DNA from: Archangium primigenium | Lineage (GTDB): Bacteria; Myxococcota; Myxococcia; Myxococcales; Myxococcaceae | DNA length: 64,000 bases | Reading direction: 5' to 3' | Assembly (NCBI RefSeq): GCF_016904885.1 | Contig: NZ_JADWYI010000001.1 | Coordinates: 1,984,001 to 2,048,000 of the forward strand | In this document: piece by piece, positions 23,472-32,433 of the stretch | How positions within the stretch are numbered: the stretch's first letter is position 1 | How the letters are laid out: the number at the start of each line of letters is the position of its first letter | Made by a program: the position numbers and the translations under genes | Notes under the pieces: generated by a model | The model's input: the letters and a program-made list of their open reading frames with translations, nothing else | What the model was told of the DNA's origin: nothing | Database searches by the model: none

Positions 23472-24128
23472 ATGCCGTCCCACCGTCCGTTGCCCGGCCT
23501 GGAGCGCCTGTTGGAGGTCTGCCGCGCGCGGGCCCATCCCGTGAAGCTCGAGCCGCCCGTGGCCCCGGGGGCGGACGCGCTCGTGGCCGGACAGCCCCTG
23601 GACGCCCAGCTCGCGGCGATCCACGCGCGCGCCAACTACCTGTGGGTCCACGACGAGCTGTACCTCTTCCCCGCGCGGCACGTGCGGCGGCCCGATCTGC
23701 ACCGGGTCAACGCGCACTGGCGCCAGGACTGGGAGGAGCCCTTCGCGTCGCTGCTCGTGTTCGGCAAGGACGACCGGCTGGCCTACTGCTACGCCACGGT
23801 GCCGTGGCTCGCCGAGGCGCCCGGCGGTCCGCAGCCGGTGGTGTGGGTGGACGTCTACGAGACCCTGTACGCCATTCCCGTGGCGTCGAGCGTGGATGGC
23901 TTCCTCGCCACCTACGCGCGCTACCTGGACGTGGCCCCGTCCTCCACGGCCCAGAGCGAGGACTTGCCCCCGCCCCGGAGCTTCCCCTGGGACGCCGGGG
24001 CGTTCATCGCCCAGGACCTGGCGCTCGTGCGGCGCGTGGAGGCCGGCCACTTCGACGGCCTGCTCCACCCCAGCGCCCGCGCCCGCGATTGGATGGCGCG
24101 GCGGGTGCTCCAGAGCGCCCGTCAGTAG
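23472..24128 (+). CDS. hypothetical protein, SUKH (SMI1/KNR4)-like
   Basis: A 218-residue soluble protein. The pattern in the second half, V-D-V-Y-E-T-L-Y-A-I-P-V-A-S-S-V followed by F-L-A-T-Y-A-R-Y-L, recalls SUKH/SMI1 domains, which often serve as immunity proteins against polymorphic toxins, but similarity is by eye and weak. ATG 23472 has GGAGGAG upstream. It follows a promoter with a perfect inverted repeat, so it is likely tightly repressed. The last seven bases overlap the convergent lipoprotein gene. No toxin gene is seen beside it. Confidence 0.6.
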   Translation: MPSHRPLPGLERLLEVCRARAHPVKLEPPVAPGADALVAGQPLDAQLAAIHARANYLWVHDELYLFPARHVRRPDLHRVNAHWRQDWEEPFASLLVFGKDDRLAYCYATVPWLAEAPGGPQPVVWVDVYETLYAIPVASSVDGFLATYARYLDVAPSSTAQSEDLPPPRSFPWDAGAFIAQDLALVRRVEAGHFDGLLHPSARARDWMARRVLQSARQ

Positions 24129-24688
24129 ATGAACTGGAAGGCGTGGACCTCGGCGCGCAGGCTCGCGCAGGCCTGGAGGTCCACCGTCCAGGGCTGGGTG
24201 GGCAGGTGGCCGCGCGCCTCGAACACCAGCTCCACCTGCTCGTCGCGCGCCAGTTGGGGCACGCTCGCCGCCTCCACCGCCCGGAGCGTGAGCCGGGTGG
24301 GGGAGAAGCCCTGCGAGGAGTTGCCGTACTCGAGCAGCGTGCGGATGAACTCCGTGGCGCCCACGCGCCGCAGCGACACCTTCACCGTGTCGATCTGGCT
24401 CAGGTCCAGCGTGGCGTCGCCCCCCGTCACGTCCAGCTCGAACAGCCGCAGGCGCAGCTCGGTCTCCAGCGAGCCCGGGGGCAGGTCCGCGCCGAGCTGT
24501 CCGAGCGGGAAGGTGACGGTGTGTGTGAGCGTGTCCGTGCCGTCGGGGACGAACGTCAGCGCGGGCTCGCGCTTGCAGAGCTCGTCCGTCTCGGCGTTCA
24601 CCACGAAGAAGGTATCGGCGATGCGCCGGCAGCCCGGAGCGAGCAGCACGGCCGTGAGCAGGAGCAGGGCGCGGGTCGGAAGGGGCAT
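24122..24688 (-). CDS. hypothetical lipoprotein
   Basis: A 188-residue protein with a lipoprotein signal (L-L-A-P-G-C at residues 15-20). The mature part alternates hydrophobic and polar residues as in a beta-sandwich (L-R-L-R-L-F-E-L-D-V-T, then V-K-V-S-L-R-R-V). I recognise no family. It starts 11 bases after the stop of the outer-membrane-type protein gene on the same strand, so the two are probably one operon and act together in the envelope. Confidence 0.75.
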   Translation of the reverse strand: MPLPTRALLLLTAVLLAPGCRRIADTFFVVNAETDELCKREPALTFVPDGTDTLTHTVTFPLGQLGADLPPGSLETELRLRLFELDVTGGDATLDLSQIDTVKVSLRRVGATEFIRTLLEYGNSSQGFSPTRLTLRAVEAASVPQLARDEQVELVFEARGHLPTQPWTVDLQACASLRAEVHAFQFIY

Positions 24689-24699
24689 GGCCGCTTTCG

Positions 24700-25398
24700 T
24701 CAGTTGAAGTAGAGGAGGACGGCCAGCCGGGCCACCGGGGTGGACAGGCCCAGGCGCAGCGGCGTGGAGGTGATGGTCGGATCCTCCCCGGCCTCGCGGA
24801 TGAAGGCCGGGGTGTCCGTGACGCGGATGAACCAGTAGCCGACGCCCAGCCCCCCGGAGATGGTCACCGGACGCCAGGGGGAGAACTCCAGGCCCACGGT
24901 GGCGCTCAGTTGCTCCGCGGCCACGCTGCGCAGGGCCGTGCCCGGGGTGGTGGGCGTGCCGTGGAGCCGGGAGAGCAGTCCCGGGTAGTCCAGCGCGAAG
25001 GCATGGCCGTAGCCCAGGCCCACCACGGGTGACACGACGAGCTGGATGGGCAAGAGCTCCACGCCGGCCTGCAGGGTGGTGCCCAGGCTGTTGCGCGCGC
25101 CCCCGAGCTGCACTCGGAGCCAGGGGCGGGGCTGGAGCAGGGCCGCGAGGGCCACGCCGTCCGGGGCGCCCAGGGCCAGCCGCAGTCCCACGCGCGGCGA
25201 CCAGGGCGAGGCGTCATCCAGGGCCACGGCGGTGGGGGGCGCGGGCACGCTCGTGGGCGCGGGGACGCCCGCTTCTCGCGGCGCGTCCGGGGTCTCCTGG
25301 GCCCAGGCCCCGGGGCCTGGCGTCAGTAGGGTGAGCAACACGGGCAAGAGGCATGTGTTCCGTGCCCGGCCCTTGCCGGCGCGTGGAGGGGGCGTCAT
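24700..25398 (-). CDS. outer-membrane beta-barrel-like protein
   Basis: A 232-residue exported protein; a signal peptide ends near A-W-A-Q at residue 34. The mature part starts with a Pro/Ala/Thr linker and continues with amphipathic strands such as V-V-G-L-G-Y-G-H-A-F and I-S-G-G-L-G-V-G-Y-W-F, ending V-A-R-L-A-V-L-L-Y-F-N; a terminal aromatic/Asn end is usual for outer-membrane barrels. I start at ATG 25398, where the signal sequence begins. It is upstream of, and probably co-transcribed with, a lipoprotein gene. Function unknown. Confidence 0.72.
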   Translation of the reverse strand: MTPPPRAGKGRARNTCLLPVLLTLLTPGPGAWAQETPDAPREAGVPAPTSVPAPPTAVALDDASPWSPRVGLRLALGAPDGVALAALLQPRPWLRVQLGGARNSLGTTLQAGVELLPIQLVVSPVVGLGYGHAFALDYPGLLSRLHGTPTTPGTALRSVAAEQLSATVGLEFSPWRPVTISGGLGVGYWFIRVTDTPAFIREAGEDPTITSTPLRLGLSTPVARLAVLLYFN

Positions 25399-25443
25399 CG
25401 CCCCGATTGTTCGCGAGCCGGGCCCAGGAGAGAAGGGGTCTGC

Positions 25444-25449
25444 TAGGGT
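25444..25449 (+). promoter_or_regulatory. possible -10 box of the SRPBCC gene
   Basis: TAGGGT in the context GCTAGGGT, about 40 bases before the start. It resembles the GCTAGNNT boxes ahead of neighbouring genes. No clear -35 box. Confidence 0.3.
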
Positions 25450-25488
25450 GACGGCCCCCAGGCGGCGGCTGCGCCCCGGAATCGCGTG

Positions 25489-26280
25489 ATGCTCAAGAAG
25501 ATCCTCATCTCCAGCGGAGGCGTGTTCGGCGGCGTGCTCGTGGTGGGCCTCGTGTTGCCGTCGACCTACCGGGTCGAGCGCACGACCCTGCTGCGCGCGC
25601 CGACCGGGCGGGTGTACCCCCACGTGGCGGACCCGAAGCGGTGGCGCGAGTGGACGCCCTGGCAGGAGGCGGCGTACCCGGAGGCGCAGTGGGCCTTCGG
25701 CAGCCAGGCCGGCCCGGGCGCCGTGCGCAGCTGGAGCGGCGAGCGGGTGGGGCGGGGCTCGCTCGTGCTCACCCGGGCGGACCCCGAGACGGGCGTGGCC
25801 TATGACGTGTCGCTCGACGGGGGCCGGTTCCTCGCCCAGGGCACCATCGCCTTCGCCTCCTCGGAGGATGGCACCTGGGTGACGTGGGTGGACTCGGGGG
25901 ATGTGGGCGGCAACCCCTTCCTTCATTACCTGGTGCCGTGGATCGAAGCGCGGCTGGGCCGGGACCTGGACCAGGCCCTGCTCCAGCTCCAGCGCGTGGT
26001 GCGGGACGCGCCCGCGGAGGTCGTCGAGGCCACGCCCGCGCCCGAGCCCGTGCCGGAGACCGCCCCCGCCGTCGCCGCGCCCGTCCCCGACGCGGGTCCC
26101 GCCCCCATGGAGGACGCGGGCCCGGCGCCCGCAGTGGATGCCGGACACGATGCCGGACACGCGCCGGACGCGGGCGTGCTCCCCGCGGCCTCCGAGGAGC
26201 CCGCGCCCTCGGGCACACCCACGTCGGCGGAGTCTTCCCTACCCGAGGCGGCCCCGGAGGACGCCGGGCCGACACATTGA
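25489..26280 (+). CDS. SRPBCC (polyketide cyclase-like) protein with acidic Pro/Ala tail
   Basis: A 263-residue protein. A hydrophobic N-terminal helix (residues 8-24) anchors it; then comes an SRPBCC domain (V-Y-P-H-V-A-D-P-K-R-W-R-E-W-T-P-W) like those annotated as polyketide cyclase/dehydrase or START-related lipid binders. The last 90 residues are low-complexity Pro/Ala/Glu with repeated D-A-G-x-A-P units, likely a flexible periplasmic arm. The ligand is unknown. GTG 25486 directly before ATG 25489 is an equal start choice. A 13-base palindrome, GGAGCAGTGCTCC, follows at 26294-26306. Confidence 0.78.
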   Translation: MLKKILISSGGVFGGVLVVGLVLPSTYRVERTTLLRAPTGRVYPHVADPKRWREWTPWQEAAYPEAQWAFGSQAGPGAVRSWSGERVGRGSLVLTRADPETGVAYDVSLDGGRFLAQGTIAFASSEDGTWVTWVDSGDVGGNPFLHYLVPWIEARLGRDLDQALLQLQRVVRDAPAEVVEATPAPEPVPETAPAVAAPVPDAGPAPMEDAGPAPAVDAGHDAGHAPDAGVLPAASEEPAPSGTPTSAESSLPEAAPEDAGPTH

Positions 26281-26358
26281 GCCGTGTTCCCTTGGAGCAG
26301 TGCTCCCTTGCCCGAGCGCTGGCTTGCCATGGGGGGCGTGCTGCACTAGGTGCTCCCC

Positions 26359-27759
<1,401 letters not shown>

Positions 27760-27800
27760 GCCCGAGGTGTCCTCTGCGGTCAGTTGCCCCTGTCAGACCT

Positions 27801-27816
27801 CGGAAGTAACCTTCCG
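27801..27816. terminator. small hairpin after the FAD dehydrogenase gene
   Basis: CGGAAG-TAAC-CTTCCG, a 6-bp perfect stem 41 bases after the stop, without a T run. It may end the upstream message or sit in the leader of the Uma2 gene. Confidence 0.3.
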
Positions 27817-27844
27817 GGAGCGGGCATGAACGCGGGGAGGACAC

Positions 27845-28450
27845 ATGATGGGGTGGGGCAGCACAACGAAGGTCACACCGCCTGGACCCGATGAGGCGCT
27901 GCTCGCGCGGCTGGAGGCGCTCCCTCCCCATGTGGTGGGGGAGATCCTGGCGGGCCAGTTGATCGTCTCGCCCCGGCCCGCGAGCCCGCACTCGGCCGCC
28001 AACTTCGCGCTGGCGGGGGCATTGGGCGGCCCCTTCCAGCGAGACCGCCCCGGGCCGGAGGGCTGGTGGTTCTTCGCCGAGCCGGAATTACGACTGGGGC
28101 CGGACGTGGTGGTGCCGGACCTGGCGGGCTGGCGGCGCTCCCGCATGCCCGTGCGGCGGCCCGTGCCGAACTTCACCCTGGCCCCGGACTGGGTCTGCGA
28201 GGTGCTGTCCCCCTCGACGGCGCGCATCGACCGGACGCTCAAGAAGCGGTTCTACGCGCGGGAGGGGGTCGAGTACGTCTGGCTCGTGGACCCGGTGGCG
28301 CGCACGCTGGAGGTGCTGCGCCGGCACGAGGACCCGTGGCTGGAGCGCGGCGCCTGGAGCGGCGACGCGCGGGTGCGCGCCGAGCCCTTCGACGCATTGG
28401 AACTGGAGCTCAAGCGCTTCTGGTTCTCCGAGTCCCCCGAGCCGGAGTGA
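27845..28450 (+). CDS. Uma2 family (DUF820) endonuclease-like protein
   Basis: A 201-residue protein of the Uma2/DUF820 family, a PD-(D/E)XK nuclease-fold group abundant in cyanobacteria and myxobacteria. Visible signatures are E-P-E-L-R-L-G-P-D-V-V-V-P-D-L (first acidic residues) and E-V-L-S-P-S-T-A with the later R-F-Y-A-R-E-G-V-E-Y-V-W-L-V-D-P. The active-site E-V-L-S is intact. The biological target is unknown. ATG 27845 (or 27848) follows GGGGAGG. It stands alone between the FAD dehydrogenase and the convergent SerA gene. Confidence 0.88.
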   Translation: MMGWGSTTKVTPPGPDEALLARLEALPPHVVGEILAGQLIVSPRPASPHSAANFALAGALGGPFQRDRPGPEGWWFFAEPELRLGPDVVVPDLAGWRRSRMPVRRPVPNFTLAPDWVCEVLSPSTARIDRTLKKRFYAREGVEYVWLVDPVARTLEVLRRHEDPWLERGAWSGDARVRAEPFDALELELKRFWFSESPEPE

Positions 28451-28477
28451 GGGCTCCGGCCCGGAGGTACGCACGGC

Positions 28478-29728
28478 TCAGAAGACGATGCGCGTCTTGA
28501 TGTCCGTCTTGAGGCCGGCGATGGCCTGGCACACGGGGTTGACCACGTCCTGGTCCAGGTCCATCACCAGGTAGCCGATGTGGGCGTCCGTGCTCAGCAC
28601 CTGCGCGTGGATGTTGGCGTTGAGGTCCGAGACGATGCGGTTGATGTCGCGAAGCACGCCCGGCGTGTTGCGGTGCACGTTGAGGATGCGGTGCGTCTTG
28701 GGGATGAGCGGCGCCTCCACCTGGGGGAAGTTCACCGCGCCCGTGGTGGCGCCCGTCTTCACCAGCTTGATGAGCGAGGTGGCCACCTCCTTGCCGATGG
28801 AGGCCTGGGCCTCCTCGGTGGAGCCGCCGATGTGGGGCGTGAGGATGACGTTGGACAGGCCCTGCAGCGCCGAGATGAAGCCGTCGCTGTTCGTCTCCGG
28901 CTCCTCCGGGTAGACGTCCACCGCGGCGCCGCCCACGTGGCCCGAGCGCAGGGCGTTGGCCAGCGCCTCGATGTCCACCACCGTGCCCCGGCTCGCGTTG
29001 ATGAGGAAGGCGCCCTTCTTCATGCGCGCCAGCTCCGCGGTGCCCATCATCTTCTCCGTGGCGGGCGTGGCCGGCACGTGCAGCGTCACGAAGTCCGACG
29101 CCCCGAGCAGCTCCTCGAGCGACGCCGTGGCGCGCGTGTTGCCCAGGGGCAGCTTCGTCGCCACGTCGTAGAAGAGCACGCGCATGCCCATGGACTCGGC
29201 GAGCACGCCCAGCTGCGAGCCGATGTGCCCGTAGCCCACGATGCCCAGCGTCTTGCCGCGCACCTCGTAGCTGCCCACGGACACCTTGCGCCACTGGCCC
29301 GTGTGCACCTCGCGGTTGCGATCGCCCAGCTGGCGGCTGAGCATGATGATCTCCGCGATGACGAGCTCCGCCACGCTGCGCGTGTTGCTGAAGGGCGCGT
29401 TGAACACGGGCGTGCCGTGGCGGTTGGCCGACGCCAGGTCCACCTGGTTGGTGCCGATGCAGAAGCAGCCCACCGCGAGCAGCTGCGGCGCCTTGGCCAG
29501 CGCCTCCGCGTGGATGGTCGTCTTGCTGCGGATGCCCAGCACGTGCACGCCCTGGATGCGCTCCTCCAGCTCGTCGGGCTTGAGCGCGCCCTTGAGCCGC
29601 TCCACCAGGAAGCCCTCCGCGGCGAACATCTCCGCGGCGGACGAGTGGATGTTCTCCAGCAGCAGGACCTTCGGCGGGCCGTCGATGGACACCGGCGTGG
29701 ACGGCGAGGGGAAGACGGGCGTGTTCAT
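28478..29728 (-). CDS. serA: D-3-phosphoglycerate dehydrogenase
   Basis: A 416-residue NAD-dependent dehydrogenase that starts L-serine synthesis from 3-phosphoglycerate. The NAD motif is G-I-V-G-Y-G-H-I-G-S; the catalytic set is R in N-A-S-R-G-T, E in D-V-Y-P-E-E-P, and H in L-T-P-H-I-G-G-S-T. The C-terminal 80 residues form an ACT domain (H-R-N-T-P-G-V-L-R-D-I-N), usually the serine-feedback site, so the E. coli type (about 410 residues) fits. The ATG has no strong ribosome site. SerA enzymes of this type can reduce 2-oxoglutarate, which fits the nearby D-2-hydroxyacid dehydrogenase. Confidence 0.95.
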   Translation of the reverse strand: MNTPVFPSPSTPVSIDGPPKVLLLENIHSSAAEMFAAEGFLVERLKGALKPDELEERIQGVHVLGIRSKTTIHAEALAKAPQLLAVGCFCIGTNQVDLASANRHGTPVFNAPFSNTRSVAELVIAEIIMLSRQLGDRNREVHTGQWRKVSVGSYEVRGKTLGIVGYGHIGSQLGVLAESMGMRVLFYDVATKLPLGNTRATASLEELLGASDFVTLHVPATPATEKMMGTAELARMKKGAFLINASRGTVVDIEALANALRSGHVGGAAVDVYPEEPETNSDGFISALQGLSNVILTPHIGGSTEEAQASIGKEVATSLIKLVKTGATTGAVNFPQVEAPLIPKTHRILNVHRNTPGVLRDINRIVSDLNANIHAQVLSTDAHIGYLVMDLDQDVVNPVCQAIAGLKTDIKTRIVF

Positions 29729-29761
29729 GGCCCCCCGCGTTAGATCCCGCCCCCGGGGCTG

Positions 29762-29781
29762 TCAAGCCTTCCGGAGCTTGA
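29762..29781. promoter_or_regulatory. hairpin between the serA start and the STAS-like gene end
   Basis: TCAAGC and GCTTGA pair across an eight-base loop, followed by GGGGGGCCCCC. It lies 34 bases upstream of the serA ATG and 39 bases after the STAS-like stop, so it may terminate that message or belong to the serA leader. Confidence 0.35.
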
Positions 29782-29820
29782 GGGGGGCCCCCGCCCGTTC
29801 AAAAGCGGCGGGAAGGCGGC

Positions 29821-30198
29821 TCAGTCGTGCTCGGGATTGCGCAGCCAGGCGAGGGCCGCCTCGCGCGTCTCGAAGGTCTGGGTGGGGATGGTGAGCAGGG
29901 CGCGCTTGGTCATGCGCCAGGCCTGCAGGCCGCTGGCCGGGTCCGTCACCACGCGCGCCGAGCGCTTCATGCCGTGGTGCTGCGCGAAGGCGTTGAGGCT
30001 GGCCATGGTGGCCACCATGTCCGGCGGCATCACCCGGAGGTGGGCCTGGTCCACCAGCGCGCTCCAGGGGCTGCCCACGCGCAGGATCGTCTCGCGAATG
30101 CGCTTGAGGTAGTCCTCCACGTCCTCCGCGCTGGGCTGCGGGGGATAGACGACGTCGATGATGCGGTCCGCCTCGTGGACGGTGATCTGAAAGGGCAT
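29821..30198 (-). CDS. STAS/SpoIIAA-like protein
   Basis: A 125-residue protein that looks like the SpoIIAA-like/STAS fold found singly in many bacteria: I-T-V-H-E-A-D-R-I-I-D-V, then Y-L-K-R-I-R-E, S-A-L-V-D-Q-A-H-L, and the closing F-E-T-R-E-A-A-L-A-W-L. Such proteins are small signalling or lipid-associated adaptors. Similarity is by pattern only. ATG 30198 is chosen because upstream codons are not family-like. It is divergent from the MshEN gene. Confidence 0.65.
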   Translation of the reverse strand: MPFQITVHEADRIIDVVYPPQPSAEDVEDYLKRIRETILRVGSPWSALVDQAHLRVMPPDMVATMASLNAFAQHHGMKRSARVVTDPASGLQAWRMTKRALLTIPTQTFETREAALAWLRNPEHD

Positions 30199-30377
30199 GC
30201 GGGGTTCGGTGCTCCGGGGGTAGCGCACTCTAGCGCCCACCGGGCCCTCGTCGACATCCCGACCCACCCCGCTCCCCGGGAGAAAGGCGCGTCACCCCCT
30301 CTGAAATTTTTCCACCACTCGGGCCGGCCTTCCGGGGGCAGGCCCGCCAAGCCCTCGGAATCCATGGTCTCCGGCTC

Positions 30378-30393
30378 TGGCACGCCTCGCGCA
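30378..30393 (+). promoter_or_regulatory. possible sigma-54 promoter of the MshEN gene
   Basis: TGGCACGCCTCGCGCA has the perfect -24 element TGGCAC and keeps the key GG-N10-GC spacing; the -12 part is GCGC in place of TTGC. It is about 90 bases upstream of the start. Myxobacteria use sigma-54 widely. The match is partial. Confidence 0.35.
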
Positions 30394-30468
30394 TGCAGTT
30401 GGGGTGGGATGGGGCGGGAGCGGGGCGGGGCGTGGCGTCGAGCGGGGACGAGGTGCGGCGTGTGGGAG

Positions 30469-30951
30469 ATGCGGCTGGGTGAGTTGTGGGTGGCGAGCGG
30501 GCTGCTGTCGGCGGCCCAGGTGGATCAGGCGGTGGCCTACCATCGGCGGCACGGATGCCGGTTGGGCGAGGCGGCGGTGGCCCTGGGCCTGCTCACACCC
30601 GAGCAGACGCTCACCACGCTGTCCCAGCACCTGCAATTGCCCTTCGTGCGCCGCGAGGGCCTGGAGCGCGTGCCCCGGGCCCTGCTCAAGTGCATGCCGG
30701 AGGCGGTGCTGCGGCGCCTCAAGGTCTGTCCCCTGCGCATCCAATGGAGTGAGGAGGGGCAGGGCCTCGTCTACGTGGCCACCAGCGAGCCGGACAACTT
30801 CGAGCTGCTCGGGGAGATCGAACTCGTCACCGGCTGCACCGTGAAGCCCGTGCTCGCGCTCGCCTCGGACTTGCGCCGGGTGCTCGCCTCCCACGGCCTG
30901 GGCGCCGAGCCCATCGCCGAGCCCGTTGCCGCGCCCAGCGCCGCCCTCTGA
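30469..30951 (+). CDS. stand-alone MshEN (GspE N-terminal) domain, probable c-di-GMP binder
   Basis: A 160-residue protein made of one MshEN domain, normally found at the N-terminus of type II secretion/type IV pilus ATPases. Two tandem c-di-GMP motifs are clear: R-L-G-E-L-W-V-A-S-G-L-L with V-D-Q-A-V at residues 2-22, and R-L-G-E-A-A-V-A-L-G-L-L with L-T-T-L-S-Q at about 32-55. Both keep the R-L-G and G-L-L residues known to contact the dinucleotide. No ATPase domain follows. It may be an adaptor that reports c-di-GMP to motility or secretion. GTG 30460 is a possible alternative start. Confidence 0.82.
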   Translation: MRLGELWVASGLLSAAQVDQAVAYHRRHGCRLGEAAVALGLLTPEQTLTTLSQHLQLPFVRREGLERVPRALLKCMPEAVLRRLKVCPLRIQWSEEGQGLVYVATSEPDNFELLGEIELVTGCTVKPVLALASDLRRVLASHGLGAEPIAEPVAAPSAAL

Positions 30952-31045
30952 GTCCCTCCGCTCGCCCATGTGGGGCGGGGTAGGTCTCCTGGAGATGTGC
31001 GCCGCGCCGGGATGGCGCGAGGTGGGCTCGCAGGTTCCAGGGAAC

Positions 31046-31315
31046 ATGGAAACGGAGACGAAGAACCAGTTGCGCCGGTTCATCCGGACGACCTTCCTGC
31101 GCAATGAGCAGGCCTCGCTGTCCGACGGCACCTCGCTGCTCGCATCCGGGATGATGGATTCCACGGACACGCTCGAGCTCATCCTCTACTTGGAGAGCGA
31201 GTTCGGCATCACCGTGGATGACGAGGAGGCGGGGCCGGAGAACCTGGACACCATCGAGCGCATGGCCGCGTTCATCGCCGGCAAGCGCTCGGCGGGTCAG
31301 CTGTCGCCCGCATGA
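31046..31315 (+). CDS. stand-alone acyl carrier protein
   Basis: An 89-residue acyl carrier protein. The phosphopantetheine Ser is in G-M-M-D-S-T-D-T-L-E-L-I near residues 36-47, and the typical helix III/IV region follows (F-G-I-T-V-D-D-E-E, then N-L-D-T-I-E-R-M-A-A-F-I). The D-S-T-D form, instead of D-S-L, is typical of carrier proteins outside primary fatty-acid synthesis. No ketosynthase or ligase gene is beside it. The next gene, a methyltransferase, starts at most 98 bases later, so a carrier-bound methylation substrate is possible. Confidence 0.88.
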   Translation: METETKNQLRRFIRTTFLRNEQASLSDGTSLLASGMMDSTDTLELILYLESEFGITVDDEEAGPENLDTIERMAAFIAGKRSAGQLSPA

Positions 31316-31413
31316 GGAGGCCGAGCCGCTGGTCTCCGGGCGGCGGAGCGAGGGCCACACGCGAACCTTTCCCACGGGGAACGGAATGCCGGGCGCTTCC
31401 CGTTGTGCGGGGC

Positions 31414-32433
31414 ATGGACGATCCCTCCCTCATCTTGAAACACCCCGCAGGCCTTGGTGAGTCCTGTCATGTGCGAAACGAATTGGCGGCTCCCGTGATG
31501 GATTGGGTGGAGCGCAGTGACGCGTTTCTCCAGGCGGACTCGTGGCTCAAGGGCATCCACGAGCGCCTGCGCTCGGGCCGGGTCGAGGAGGACATGGCGG
31601 CCCTGTACCAGGGGCTGCATTGGCTGCGCCGCAAGTGTGACCGCGAGGAGTGGCACGTGTTCTGCCTGGAGTCCACGCGGGCCCATCCCCTGCGCGAGCT
31701 GTTGCACCAGTGTCCCTACTCGCGCCACAGCTACGAGCGGCCCCGGGGGTATGCCGGGGACGCGGACCTCATCGACTACGTGTACGAGCCGCGGCTCACG
31801 GGCGCGCCCCCGCTGGGCCAGGCCATCTACCGCTTCCTCTTCGAGCAGACGGGCCCCCAGAGCGTGCGCGAGCGGCGGCTCATCCTGGCGCGGGAGATCG
31901 ACACCATCGCCGAGCGGGTGAAACAGCCGAAGGTGCTGTCCATCGCCTGTGGGCACCTGCGCGAGGCGGAGCTGTCACGCGCCGTGGCCGAGCGCCGGGT
32001 GGGCCAGTTCCTCGCGGTGGATCAGGACCAGGCGAGCCTGGACGAGGTGGCGCGGCGGCACGTCGGGGGCGTGGTGCGCCCGGTGTGTGACACCGTGCGC
32101 TCCATCGTGCTCGGGCGCACCGTGTTCGAGCCGCAGGATCTCATCTACACGGCGGGCCTGTACGACTACCTGTCGCAGTGCACCGCGCAGCGGCTCACCC
32201 AGCGGCTCTTCCACATGCTGCGGCCGGGAGGGCGGCTGGTGATCGCCAACTTCGCCCTGAGCACGCCGGACGCCGGCTACCTGGAGGCCTTCATGGACTG
32301 GTGGCTCGTCTACCGGGACGAGGCCGAGATGCGGGGCCTCGCCCAGGGCATCGATCCCAAGCAGGTGGGCGCGATGAACCTGTTTCGCGACAGCGTGGGC
32401 CACGTCATCTATCTGGAGCTGGAGCGGCGCTGA
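31414..32433 (+). CDS. class I SAM-dependent methyltransferase
   Basis: A 339-residue enzyme. The N-terminal 140 residues are helical with the block R-P-R-G-Y-A-G-D-A-D-L-I-D-Y, and the C-terminal Rossmann methyltransferase has V-L-S-I-A-C-G-H-L-R-E-A-E (motif I), L-A-V-D-Q-D as the SAM acid, and L-R-P-G-G-R-L-V-I-A-N. From memory, proteins with this layout are often labelled as fatty-acid methyl-ester (3-OH-PAME-type) signal synthases, but I cannot check this here. The ATG at 31414 suits the N-terminus; an in-frame ATG at 31312 would overlap the carrier-protein stop. It ends convergently, overlapping the giant kinase gene by 25 bases. Confidence 0.8.
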   Translation: MDDPSLILKHPAGLGESCHVRNELAAPVMDWVERSDAFLQADSWLKGIHERLRSGRVEEDMAALYQGLHWLRRKCDREEWHVFCLESTRAHPLRELLHQCPYSRHSYERPRGYAGDADLIDYVYEPRLTGAPPLGQAIYRFLFEQTGPQSVRERRLILAREIDTIAERVKQPKVLSIACGHLREAELSRAVAERRVGQFLAVDQDQASLDEVARRHVGGVVRPVCDTVRSIVLGRTVFEPQDLIYTAGLYDYLSQCTAQRLTQRLFHMLRPGGRLVIANFALSTPDAGYLEAFMDWWLVYRDEAEMRGLAQGIDPKQVGAMNLFRDSVGHVIYLELERR

